DNA of 64,000 nucleotides, taken from the NCBI GenBank assembly GCA_023105745.1, contig JALGQZ010000003.1, forward strand, positions 46,594,196 to 46,658,195, given 5' to 3'. Positions 46,607 through 58,349 of the stretch are shown in pieces (position 1 is the stretch's first letter; each line of letters opens with the position of its first letter). Source of the stretch: Austropuccinia psidii. Lineage: Eukaryota; Basidiomycota; Pucciniomycetes; Pucciniales; Sphaerophragmiaceae. The notes beneath the pieces are model-generated. The model was not told where the DNA came from and ran no database searches. It saw nothing but the letters and a program-made list of their open reading frames with translations. The translations under genes and the position numbers were made by a program.

Positions 46607-46670
46607 CTAAAAAAGACAAATAAATATAAGTCTTTTTATAAGAAGTGTTATTTTTGGCAAGATATGGCAA

Positions 46671-47101
46671 TTTTCCACGTAGAAATTGCTTTTATATCTT
46701 TAAAAAAAGTGAAATAAAATCAAGAAATGAATAAAAATGAATAAAAATAACTTTTTTTATTGGTTTTTAATATTTTTTAATATTTTTTATATATATTTTT
46801 TTTTATTTTTAAAGAATAAAATAAAAAATGAATATGATTCTTATAAAATTAAATTATAATAAAAATTATTTTTAATTTATAAAATATCTCTTTTAATCAC
46901 TAGAGTCACTCAAAGAAAGTTTTTGCAAGTCTAAGGATGTGAAAAACCACGTGTAAGACAGTACAATTGCTTTCCAAATGCCTCAATAGCTTTTAAAATC
47001 AATAAAATATAAAATTATTATATAATTTTATGATTATAAATATAATTTATTATTGGATAAACCCAAATAGAATCTTTTTTAAAGGTCTTTTAAGTAAATA
47101 T
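46671..47101 (-). other. 5' leader of element J
   Basis: Non-coding and very AT-rich, with long T/A runs (46740-46880), between the primer site and the possible leader exon. Confidence 0.55.
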
Positions 47102-47117
47102 CACGGCCAGGCCCCCA
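47101..47117 (-). other. tRNA-type primer binding site of element J
   Basis: Minus strand TGGGGGCCTGGCCGTGA, two bases after the 5' LTR. The TGG start complements the CCA end of a tRNA. I cannot name the tRNA. This differs from the self-primer sites of A, B, C and O. Confidence 0.55.
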
Positions 47118-47119
47118 AA

Positions 47120-49144
47120 TGTAAAGTTTGACTATGAAACAATAAGTAAAAATTACTAATTTATTACTTATTGTACTCTGAATGTCCTTATGAATTGAAT
47201 AAATAAGATTAAAAATATAATAATAATAAATGATTATTATTATTATGGCGTAAAATAATTATATTATTAAATAAATACAATAATATAATTTATATTATAA
47301 AAATATAATATAATAAATAAATATATTAATATAAGATAATTAATATATTTAAACAGCTCTTTATTATTGTTACCAACAAATAATAAAGGCGTAAAAAATT
47401 GTTTTTTATTAATAAAAAACAATTAATAACAATAATATTACTAATATTAAAGTTATGAATTAATATAAATACTATTTATATTAATTAAAGAATTATTAAA
47501 AGAGTAATAATAGAGAAATTATTATAATAAGAGAAAATAACCTACTTTTAACACTTAATATAATAATTTTGAAGTATTTTACGCCAAAAAATATAAATAC
47601 AACCTTTTCAAATTGTATTTACAATAAAAATAAAGAAAATTACAAATTATTCTGGATTTTTACGTGGAAATGAGTTTTAGAGAGATTTTTAACAAAAACA
47701 ATTAAATAAATGATTTAATCACGTCAAAATAGATGATTATAGCAAGGTGGTCTTTGGTCTTTAATAATATAACAGTTTTATATATAAAGAATAAAGAAAT
47801 TACCTTTGATTTAATTGATTTAATGTTTTTGATGCGTCTGAGGGGAAAATAGAGTAAAAAGAGCTCTATTTATAGTAAATACCTCCCTCCTAGAGTCCAA
47901 CAGGCTTCTAGTAGACGTGTACTGATCATATCCACTGGAATTGATCAATATTTTAAGGTTTGAGGGTGATTACATCATGATCAAACCATATTACATCATT
48001 ATTACACCATTATTTAGAGTTATCACTATAACTCTAAGTTTGATGACATCAGAGGCTTGGCAGAACCCCAAATTTCGTGTATTTTATTAGTTTTAATCAT
48101 AAACTAATAGTATTCACCAATTTTATCACTCTTAAGACTGTTAAACTTAAATTAAGGTTACAGTATGTGATCATAACTGCTCAAATTAAGCTCAAACTTT
48201 GATCCTCAATAACCTTTAAGATTTACACGCTACAGCAATTCAGAGAGTGAATTCTGATAGCCTGACATAACCTTATTATGCTGCCAAGAGCTTTTCATTA
48301 CATCATCAAAACTCTAATTTTGATGATTTTTCTTGTAACTCATCTTTTCTGTCGAAATTCAACATTTTAAACTTCAAACCTTGATTTCAGGGGGTTATAC
48401 CCTGAATTTAATAATAAAAATTACATCATTCTTCACGAATTAACTAGTAGAATCCAACTGTATACTTTTTTTTAAGTTTGGAGCACTTTCACAACAAAGT
48501 GGTCAACAGCTCTGTTGATTTTTATCAATATTTCATCATAGGTTTTAACCTTGTTTATAACTTGTAAAATAAAGTTCATATCTGTGTTTTTACAGTAATT
48601 ACGTGGTAACTTTATTTTTGGTTCATCATTCTATCATGTATATTTTAGGAGATATTAGCTATGATCCTTGAATATATGCGTTGACCAAAAAAGTGCATAT
48701 ATTCAGGATAATTCTTTAAGTATTAACTTTGGGAATTAGCTTATTAATTGTTTTATGTGTGGATTTTCATGGGGAATCCACTGGTACAATTTATTTCACA
48801 TGTTGTTTCATTAGTTCTTGAGATAAATAAGGTTTTATGGTTTTTATAAGGTATTTTACCTTATAATTCCTTAAATATTGACTTTACAGATATGCCATAA
48901 AAATGGTATATGTGTATTTTTCCATGGGGAATCCAATGGTATAATTTGTTTTACATGTTGATTCATTGGTTTTTAAGTTAAACCAATTTTAGTACCAATT
49001 TATGGTATTTTTTGTATATTTGAGTAATTATTTTGAATGTATAATTATTCTAATTAATTTTAATATAATTATATTAAAGGTATAATTATTATTAATCTTT
49101 TTTGTGACCTTATTGGGTATGTGGTCATATCTCAAAGGCTCACA
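47120..49144 (-). repeat. 5' LTR of element J
   Basis: 2025 bp, about 99.8 percent identical to the 3' LTR, with the same palindrome at 47397-47424. The U3/R/U5 boundaries are not obvious. Confidence 0.97.
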
Positions 49145-49396
49145 AATATTTTCACTTTATTTCAACTTTTGATTGATTGATTTGACATAAAATTTATTTT
49201 GACTTCAAGGAATCGATTGACCTGAAAATTTCATTGATTTGATTTGACTTATTTCTTGATTTAACTCAAGAAATTGTTGATTTTTGATTTCATTTCAAGA
49301 TATTGATTTTGATTTGTTCTCAAGCTTTGCATATTTGATTTTGCTAAAGTTGTTCATATTCAAATTTTGATTTCATTTTCTTTTAAATTGAGAATA
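49145..49396 (+). repeat. 5' leader of element O, second part
   Basis: Starts with the AATAT duplication of J and continues the TTGATT/TTTCAAGA-rich leader up to O's gag start. Confidence 0.6.
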
Positions 49397-50730
49397 ATGC
49401 CTGTCCCAAATTCATATCCTGAAATAAAGACAAGATCTCAGGCCAGACCTCAAGCTGTTCTCACTCCAACACCAAGAGAGCCTCTTGATGGGACCCCAGC
49501 AGTTCCTCAACTGAGGGCCAATTTAGACAGAGGACAAATTATAGAAGGAGAAGCATCATCCAGGGAGGAAGAAAAAGGGCCCACAAGATCAAGGTATTTT
49601 TCAGCAGTTGTTGGTTCTTTTCCTGGAATGTCAAAGACAACATTCAAAGGTCTTGGTGAAGATGCTGAAGAGGAGGAGGAGAATTCTGTGGAAGAGGCAT
49701 AGTCTGAAGACACTGAAGCTGTCCCTGCTCCAGTTGAGGCTTCTGAACCTACTGGAGGACCAACTCTATCCCAGTATAATAAAACTTTATCTCATCATTC
49801 TTACCAATCATTATTTGCCATAATGCAGCAGATGACTCAAACTATGGCCAATATTCAAGCATCTTAATCTTCTGAAGTTTCAAGAACATAAGCCTTCAAG
49901 ACTCAATATATGAAGGAACCAGGCTGCTTTGATGGGACTCAACCCTTCAAACTCAGAAGTTTCATTCAGTCCTGCCAGCTTATTTGACATAATGAACAGG
50001 AAAACCTTTCTGAAGACAAGAAGAAACTTCTTTATTACACTTTATTTATCATTTAAAGGGCTGCAAAATTTATTAAGCCTTATCTTCCCAATCTTACTTA
50101 TAAAGACCCAAACTACCTCCTCAAAAATTGGGAACTATTTGAATCCCAACTCTTAATTTTATTTGAAGACCCAAATGAAGTTAGAAAAGCTGTAGCAGAG
50201 TTGGATACCTTAACAATTAATGAAGGAGGGCATTTTTCTTCATAAATTTCCTATTCTAGAAGCTTGGTGTCCAGGATTGGGTATTGGTGTGAAAGGGCTT
50301 TTATGCATCATTATAGGGAGGTATTGGCCTCCCATCCTTAAATCATTTATTCACTTCATGACTTAATGGATGTCACCCTAGAACTTGATAACAGGTATCA
50401 TGAGAGGCAACAGGAGAAGAATCATTTTTAAGAAAAGAAGGATGAAGCCTCAAAGTCAAACTCTTCTCATACCCAAAATGCTTCAAAATAAAGTCACAAG
50501 AAGAAGAAAAATTTTAATTTTCAAAGAGAGGGACAAGCCCCATTCTTCAATACTGAATAGAGACCACAATTTTGTGGGCTCTTAGAAGGAGAGAAGATTG
50601 AAGGAGGGCTTGTATTCCGATTTTGGTTGGGATCATAGTACTGAGGCTTGTGTCAAAAGGCTCCAAAGCCAGCTTACCCAACCAGCAGGCAGATATCCCA
50701 GCTATCAAAAATCCTGAGTGAAGATACTGC
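49397..50730 (+). pseudogene. Element O gag
   Basis: ATG 49397 opens MPVPNSYPEIKTRSQAR, like B and C. The first open piece ends at a stop at 49702 just after the acidic EEEEENSVEEA run. Later traces are DGTQPFKLRSF (49935), a broken AAKFIKPYLPNL segment (50060), LELDNRYHERQ (50380) and a destroyed zinc knuckle near 50615. More than five stops and shifts. Confidence 0.8.
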
Positions 50731-53700
50731 TGTGTTCAATGGTCTTAACTATTTTCCACCCAGAGGACAATTGGGAATTCTGAATACTGGCTTCAAAAAT
50801 ACTCTTGCATTTTTTTGTTTGTTCTTCTTTCTCTTATGTGTTTTACAGTATTCTCATTGATTCTGGTGCTACCAACTCATTTATTGCAAAGCGGTTTGTT
50901 CACAGGTATTCTTTGACCACTTAAGAACTCACAGAGAAGATTCCTCTGATCATTTTGGACTCCTCATAGCTCCCTTACTTATTTTTTACTCACCATACTA
51001 AGTATATTGTTGAGCTTCCTTTATTCCCAAGATTTTTATGGGACTCTGTAGTTGCTGATACTCCCAAGGAAGAAGGCCTCATATTGAGATTTGACTTTAT
51101 TAATCACTGTAATTCATTCATTGATTGGAGGCAAGGGATGATCACATTTAATACTGATTAAAAGGACTCTAGTGATTCTTTTATTCCCCCCAGTAATGAC
51201 TTTTCCAATTCCACTACTTGGGCAGCTCTGGTTGGTGATTCTAGAAGACCATCTTTTATAATTTCTGTCCATATCCCTTCCATAAACTCCCCTCAGTAAT
51301 CACTATCCTCTAAAGATGAAATATTTTGGTGAAGATCAATACATATCTGCATTTCATCTCTTCCATGGGAATATGGAGCTTTGTCCTTCATCCTATCATG
51401 AGACCCTGGAGAAGTTGTGGGATGAAGAGGAAGAGCCAGAAGAAATTGGGACTTTGATTAAGGCTTTTCCTTCTGTTTAGCATCATTATTTGTATGTATT
51501 TTCCAAGTTGAAATCAGAGAAACTTCCTCCTCACCATGACTGTGCTCATCATATTGAATTAAGGCCTCTACCTCCAGTTGTGCTCATCTGCTCTTTACCA
51601 AACCAAGAGTCAGAGACACTTAGGGCTTACATTTAAGAAATTTTAGAAAAAGGCTTCATTTGGAAAAGATTCTCTTCAACAGGAGCACCTGTACTCTTTG
51701 TCAAAAAAAAGGATGGTGGCCTCCATTTGTGTTTTGACTACCACAAAATCAATCCTATCACTAGGAAGAACAAATATAATTTTTTAATGGTTCTTTGGTC
51801 TTATCCAATACTTATCTTCATGGTGCATATAACCTGCTCAGAATCAAGGAGGGTGATGAACATTTGACAGCTTTTAGAACTAAATATGGAATTTATGAGT
51901 ATCTGGTTCACCAATTCTCCTGCCTTTTTTCAAAATCTTTTCAATGATATTTTTTATGATATTTTTGATTTTTATGTTGTGGTTTCTTTGGATGAAATTA
52001 TGGTCTTTTCCAAGTCTGAGGAAGAGCATGTCACTCATGTGTCCACTGATATTGCCAAACTCAGAGAAAATTATTTCTTTGCTAAGTCCTCCAAGTGCCT
52101 CTTTCATGATTGAAGTGCTAAATATTTATTTTATACTGTTTCTTCTAAAGGACTCAAGATTTACCAATCCCTTTGAGGTCCAGAAAGTTCTCAATTGGCT
52201 TCCTATAATAAACTTCAAGGCTCTTCAATCATTCCTTGGCTTTCCCAATTTCTACTACTGCTTAATCAAGAGTTAGTCAAAGAAAATCTGTTCACTCACC
52301 AAATTCCTCAAGAAACATTCAGTTTTTCCCCACAACAAGGAAGATCTTAACCATTTTCAAAAGCTCAGACAGGCTTTAACCACATCTCCAGCTCTCTCTC
52401 ACTTCAACCCATATCTACCCACCATTGTAGAGACCAATGCCTCTGTTTATTCCTTGGGTGCTGTACTGAGTCATGTTTCTGACTCAGGAAAAAATCCAAT
52501 TGCATTTGATAGGAGAAAGTTACGTCCAGAGGAGCTCAATTAGGAGATTTATGAAAAGGAACTTCTTGGCATATTCTGGGCTCTCAAGTGCTGAAGGTCC
52601 TTTCTTCTTTCTCTCTCTTCCTCTTTTGAAGTTATCACAAATCATTCTTCACTTCAATAATTTGTCTATTGGAGGCTCCTCATTTTACATCAAGCCTTCT
52701 GGGCTCAATTTGTATCTAAATTTCATTTCACCATCACTTACCACCCTGGCCATTTAGCCAATCTTCCATATCTATTGTTGAATTGGGCTTTCATTTACCA
52801 AGAGAGGGGGGAGTATTTAATCAGAAAGAATTAATTATAATTTAAACAATTTGTCAATAAAGATGATGTCCAACCCTCAAAGCTCTTTGAAGTTAATTTG
52901 TATTTTCTTTCAAATCTGGTTGATTAAATTCAGAAGGAAGTTTGGCAAGCTCTTCAGTTCCAAATTATTCTTCAAGATTTTGGTAAAGGTAAATTTGTTG
53001 AATATTATTTCCTTGATCCTTCTTTCCAACTTCTTCTCTTCAAAGATTGGGTGGTGGTCCCAAATGACCCCACAATCCAGCTCAATATACATAAAAATTG
53101 ATATTACTCTCTTCTAGTTGGTCACCCTGGCCAAGGGAAGGATCTAAAACATGTCAAGCAGAATTTAAAATGGTCTGGCATGACTCAATTTATCAAGGAT
53201 TATGTTTCATCCTGTCCACATTTCTCAAGAAAGAATAACATAAATTACAAGAACTTTGGATTACTCAAGCCTCTTAAAATTCCACATGGTCCTTGTATTT
53301 TTCTTTCAATAGACTTCATCACTCAATTACCACTTTCCAATTCCTTTGACTAAATTCTTTTCATAGCTGACAGATTCTCATCAATGGCAATATTTGGTCC
53401 AACAATGTCTTTAATTAATTCACTGGATTTGGCACATTTATCAGTCAAGAATATTTTCTCAAATCATGGATTTCCTTAAAGCATTGTCAGTGATAGAGGT
53501 ACACTTTTTCTTTCTTCTTCCTGGACCAGTCTTTTTCAGAAGCTCAATATTTCAAGAGATCTATCAACTGCTTACCACCCTGAAACTGATGCACAGACAG
53601 AGGATGTAAATAAGATACTATGAAAAATAACTTCAGATTTATTTTAGCTATCATCAAGATTATTGGAACACCTGTCTCCCTCTGGCTGAATTTACTTACA

Positions 53701-54350
53701 AAACTCTTACCACTATTTAACAAAACCATAACTATTTTTCACTTTTTATAAAAGAAATCCTCAGTTTTACTGAGTTCACATTACTCAAGAAACTCCTTCT
53801 GGAAGTTTATCAACAAAAATAAAATCCATACAGCAGTATTTCAAGAGAGAACTTGAAGCTGCCATAAACAGGCTTAAGACATATGCAGATAAAATTAGAT
53901 AAAGTCCACCTGTTTTCAAACCCGATGACATGGTATGGCTTTTCTCAAAGAACATCAAATCAACCAGACCCACAAAAAAACTTTCAGAAAGATTATTTGG
54001 TACGTTTCCAATATTTAAGAAAGTCAGAACTCATGCCTACCACCTCAAGCTTCCATCTTGATGGAAGTCTATGAACCCAGTCTTCTATCTTTCCCTCCTA
54101 GAGCCAGTCAAGACATAAGTTATCCCAGATAGGAATCAAAAGACTCCTCCTCCAATAATAATTGAAAAATAAGATGAATAGGAATTCTCTCAAATCCTTT
54201 AATTCAAGCTCAGGAGAGGAAAAATATGGTATCTGGTGGAATGGAAAGTTTTTGGTCAAGACCCAGAAACATTGACTTGCAAACCAGCTGAAAACCTCAA
54301 GTATTTTAATCAATTGTATCCTGAAAATGCAAGGAAATATTCTTCAAGAG
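50731..54350 (+). pseudogene. Element O pol
   Basis: Heavily broken. Protease IDSGATNSFIAK at about 50860. RT with [15 protein letters not shown] (51700) and SLDEIMVFSKSEEEH (51985) in place of YLDD. RNase H traces KELLGIFWALKC (52555) and the ERG segment near 52800. Integrase with GHPGQGKDLKHVKQ and MTQFIKDYVSSC (53115-53215), IDFITQLPLSNSFD (53310), SDRGTLF (53490) and the HPETD region (53575). The C-terminal SRPTKKLSERLFG-like segment is at 53965, and a chromodomain trace, KYGIWWNGK, near 54220. No open piece exceeds 111 codons. Confidence 0.8.
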
Positions 54351-54360
54351 CTTTATTTTC

Positions 54361-54744
54361 TATGGAACTTGGTGGGTAGAGGATCTTATGAAAGTAATTT
54401 CCCACTCCTGGTATGCATGTTGAGAGTTATTCTACCCTTTTTGTTGTAAGCATCACCTTGGCTACTCTGGGAGCACTTGTAAAATTTTGGACACAGATCT
54501 TTGGCCAAGCTTAGAACATCAATTACATAAATATGGCCAGTTTCACTTGAGAAAATGGGCCATTCTATTTTAATTCAAATTTCTAATTATTTTATAATTT
54601 CAAGTCATTCATTCAAAAATCTATCTTCTTTTATGGCACTTTCAGGAGTTTTAATTACCAAAATTAAGTCCCTCTCCTTATGTGAACTTCCCTGAGGGGT
54701 CTGAAATCTGTCAAAACATCAACTTTGACACTCTGTTAGTACCT
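54361..54744 (+). repeat. Duplicated 3' block of element O
   Basis: Two diverged copies (54361-54475 and 54632-54744) of the block also found after pol in B and C. The first holds TATGAAAGTAA, TGGTATGCATG and CACCTTGGCTACTCTGGGAGCA; the second is more worn. Confidence 0.55.
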
Positions 54745-55127
54745 GAAATCAATCTACTCTTTTGGTCCTTGGTCAATCCAAATCAATCAACAACCTCTTT
54801 GATCAATATTGGAGCCTCCTGAACCTTCAGTCCTCTCTATTTCTTTTCTTTCATTCTATTTTCATTTCACTCTTTATTTTGAATTTTCTTCTTATTATTT
54901 CATATTTTCAAATCATTGAATCATCATAAATCCCTCAAAAAAAATCATCAAGTAAAAAAGCAAGTTTCAAAAGAAGATCAAAAGATCCAAATTTCATATA
55001 TCAATATTGATATGAGTTTTCAATTTTTATCTCTTTAAATTACTCCTCTTCAAATCCCTGTCTCCTACTCTTTCTAATTAGCCCCAACAGCCTCCACCTT
55101 GTATTGGTGCTTGGGAGCTCACCATTC

Positions 55128-55141
55128 AAGGTGGGGGGTAC
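55128..55141 (+). other. Polypurine tract of element O
   Basis: AAGGTGGGGGGTAC, identical to that of B and adjacent to the 3' LTR. A conserved stretch (GGTGC...GGAGCTCACCAT) precedes it in both elements. Confidence 0.75.
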
Positions 55142-56550
55142 TTTCACAACCGTAGAAAATCATCTTTATGGATCATTTTATGGCGATTTGGCCATACCCA
55201 TCATTTTTGGACAAATAGGCAATATTCACCTTTTTGGCATATTATGGTCATTTTATCATCTGGGGCCAACTTAGCCTCTTAATCATCATTCTATTATTGG
55301 AAACTTTTGGGAATTTCCCTGTCAGAAGGGGAAATACAGCACAAAAACCTGTATTATAGTTTTTCAGCTTTAAATACAGTTTTTAACAATTTGTGCATCT
55401 TTCACCTTTTGGTGAATCTTCTCAAGATATATGGGAAGTATGCCTGAATGACCATATTGGACCATTTGGGGCTTAATTTCTATATTTGCACAAATACATT
55501 TTTAAGCCTGTATAGGCTATTTTTGGCCCAAGATTCCAGAAAGAATTTAAAGCCATGAAACTCACCTTTTCTCAATTTCTTTCAATTCCATCCTCCAGAT
55601 GACTTTTGGAAACCTTTTCCTGTCCATACCCAGAAGTTCCAATAAGTGGTGTTATACACCATTATGCACATTTGTTTACCAGAAATACAATGGTGACCAA
55701 ATCAAGAGGCCATACTTCAAATTAGGAAATATCTCTCAAGCCATTATGGAATAATATTTTCAGCAAGATTAATCAAGGCTCAAGATCTGGTTTTTCTCCA
55801 AGAACAATCAGCTTCATCATCAGGTAATGGCTCTTTTCAAGTATGCAGTATTCCCCAAAGGGAATATTTTCAGCTTTATTTTCAAGAGATATTCAAGAGG
55901 AAGTTCCAAATAAGTTGTCAAGTTTCAATTATCAATAAATAAACCTTGGAAACTGCACTCATTAAGTACAGTCTCTTTCCATAGAAGCCTGTATTTAAAA
56001 CATGGAAATTGGGAAGATAATTAAACCAAGTTCATTTCCCAATTTGGCCAGGTGTATATCTTCTCAAGCAATCAATACAGATTAAAGGATTTAATAAAGA
56101 CCATTTGTTATCCTGAGGGAGTTGAGCTCTCATCTTATCATACATACCAGCCTCTCTTTCAATCCTGGGAGTTTTTCCCCCATTTAATCAGTCTACTATG
56201 ATTCATTTTTATCTTTTATTTTCTTTGATATTGATAATGAATACTGATATTATTAAGTCAGTCATTTTCACCTCTTTTCTTGCCTTTCAGTATATATTTT
56301 GTGCTAATATGCTCTACTAATCCCATTTTTCTTTCTTGAAGGTTGAAACAGTGAATAAATGACTTACTTGGCTGGCTCTTTGGCCATTGGCTTCCTTATT
56401 CTTATTTCTGCATATTTTTTACTTTAACCATTCTTAAATTAAAGAAACATATTATTCTTTCATTTCTTTGATTTTTTTCTGTCTTCCAAGAAATCTCCCT
56501 GATTTCTGCACTCCAGCCCACTCTTTTTATTTCCAAGAGCCCCTGTGACA
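55142..56550 (+). repeat. 3' LTR of element O
   Basis: 1409 bp. It starts TTTCACAACC (TG mutated to TT) and ends GCCCCTGTGACA. The self-primer motif is worn here (ATTTAATCAGTCTAC near 56182). Confidence 0.85.
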
Positions 56551-57640
56551 GAAGCTAAGGTTTTCTATATATATAAATTACTCTGAAATTCATCCATAAT
56601 GTGAATTGAATAAAACTGGAATAATATTGAGCTTCAAGCTACCAATCTCCACTCTCAAGCTCAATATCCATTTAATAGAATAAAATTTATATAATACAAG
56701 TGTCTATATAATCTGTATAATAGACACTCATCATTGAACTAAATTGATCAAATTACAAATTCACTTATATTATAGTATTCAAGTATTTATTTCACAAAAT
56801 TTGATCAGGAATCTAATTTAATAATATCACTTTCAGATATATTTGATTATTTAACTATATGATCTTAGTAATAACTAACAAATGAAGAATATTTAAAAAC
56901 TAAAATTATATGTCTGATATATTGACAAAACTGGATAATTTATTGTCCAAGAATAGGTATCAAAGGGGGCCTTCTTCCCTGAAATCTCAAATCTATATTA
57001 CTCAAGAATTGTTTCATATATAGAATCATTTCTATGCATATCATTTTAATCTATATTGATTTGAGCTAATTTAAGCCAAAGTTTGTCAATAAATCCAAAT
57101 TTCAAATTGAATAAAGTCTCATAATTTTTGTTAATAATATATCTTCTATAATGGGGAGCTTGTATTTTTAGAAAATAATCTAGGTCTGATTAAAAAAATT
57201 ATAATTAATTTTACTCCAGCCACATTTATTAATTAACAACCTTTGTTACTCAGATATTTTACACGTTTTATGTGCTTATTTTTGTTTTAGGAGTAAAATA
57301 TCATAATTTAATAACATTTCCTTTGCAAAATTGTATTTTAAAATCAATATTTCTGATAAATCAAAGTCATGTTTGTACTTAAAATATGTGTATTGAAGCT
57401 TAAATAAGGTTTCTTTACTCCATATTGGGAATGGTAAGCTTGACTTCTCATATTTTTGAAAATGAGTTTTATAATATTTATTAAATGTGTATACTTGAGA
57501 GTATGTTTAATAAAATATTAAATTCCTTTCTTTTTAATTTTCCAATTATTATCATTTTGATGATATCTCATGACTTGGTCCTTATTTTATATACTTACTC
57601 CATGTAAATCAAGAAATTATGTATATTTCCGAAATTCCTT
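56551..57640. other. Unassigned AT-rich sequence
   Basis: No gene or repeat recognised. Confidence 0.5.
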
Positions 57641-57644
57641 AATA

Positions 57645-57830
57645 GGGGGTGTCAAAGTTACCAAATCCCACACTCAAAATCCCAAGTTTTTTTTTGCCAA
57701 AATCCCACATTAATTTTTTAGGATTTCAGAAATCCCACACCTCAAGAGGTGTGGTATTTTAAGGTACCAAAACCCAGGTTTTTTGGTACCAAATCCCATG
57801 TTTAATTACTAAAATCCCACCTTTAGCTTC
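57645..57830. repeat. AATCCCAC-rich irregular repeat
   Basis: Contains at least six AAATCCCA/AATCCCAC-type units and short inverted pieces (ACACCTC...GAGGTGT, GGTACCAAAAC...GTTTTTTGGTACC). It starts AGGGGGTGTCAAAG at 57644 and lies just upstream of a transposase fragment, so it may be that transposon's terminal region. Confidence 0.4.
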
Positions 57831-57961
57831 CCATAAAGGCACATGTTTAAAACACACAACTCAGTAAGGGAATGTTAAATTGCATAAAATCTGAATACAC
57901 TCATCATTTATTAAAGTATTTGAATCTAAATTGCATTTAATACAGGCCTTTTCTTCATTTA

Positions 57962-58335
57962 CCATGCCAAAGCATCGCAAAGGCTCCCTTTACTTCAGAC
58001 ATTAAACTCACTGCAGCTCATTGATGCACTCAACTCTGATAGTGATTCTGATATCCAGGAAGATATAATCTCATTAGATATGATAACCTTGCAAAGATAC
58101 ATCAATCCTCATAGAAGATATCCATCACATTACATGTATACAATGAATGATTTACAAACATTATCATCCGAAAAGTTTTGACAGCTATGTAGGACCACAC
58201 ATGAATCATTTGAAAAATTGGTTTCACAAATTCAAGCTGATAAAACATTTCAAAGCTCATCACAAAACAAACAACACAATCCTGCCATCCAATTGGCTGT
58301 GGTATTATCAAGGCTAGGATCAAATGGAAGATGAG
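57962..58335 (+). pseudogene. PIF/Harbinger-like transposase, N-terminal fragment
   Basis: A possible ATG at 57964 (MPKHRKGSLYFR) is soon out of frame. In the following frame the text reads LIDALNSDSDSDIQED, then after a stop CRTTHESFEKLVSQIQ, NPAIQLAVVLSRLGSNG, stopping at 58334. The pattern RTT..SF..LV..I followed by P..QLA..L.RLGSNG is the N-terminal helix region of HARBI1-type DDE nucleases in fungal PIF/Harbinger elements. The catalytic DDE part is missing, so the copy is truncated and dead. Confidence 0.6.
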
Positions 58336-58349
58336 TAGTATTTTTTTCA

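Larger units (their letters stand above)
38441..49144 (-). mobile_element. Young Ty3/gypsy chromovirus J
   Basis: A 10,704-bp minus-strand element with two 2025-bp LTRs of identical length, differing at four sites that I found (38446/47125, 39401/48080, 39762/48441, 40407/49086), about 0.2 percent. The target duplication AATAT is perfect (38436-38440 and 49145-49149). LTR ends are TG...CA. Inside are a tRNA-type primer site, a possible leader exon, one gag-pol frame with a single internal stop, a terminal chromodomain and a purine tract. It inserted very recently, into the leader of element O. Confidence 0.97.
37381..56550 (+). mobile_element. Old Ty3/gypsy element O, split by element J
   Basis: A plus-strand element of the same family as B and C: 5' LTR remnant (37381-38165), primer site, leader, gag from 49397, pol to about 54350, the duplicated 3' block, polypurine tract, and 3' LTR (55142-56550). 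Element J (38441-49144) sits in its leader. No frame is intact and the LTRs have diverged widely. The right flank is GAAGC; the left target site is lost with the start of the 5' LTR. Confidence 0.85.
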
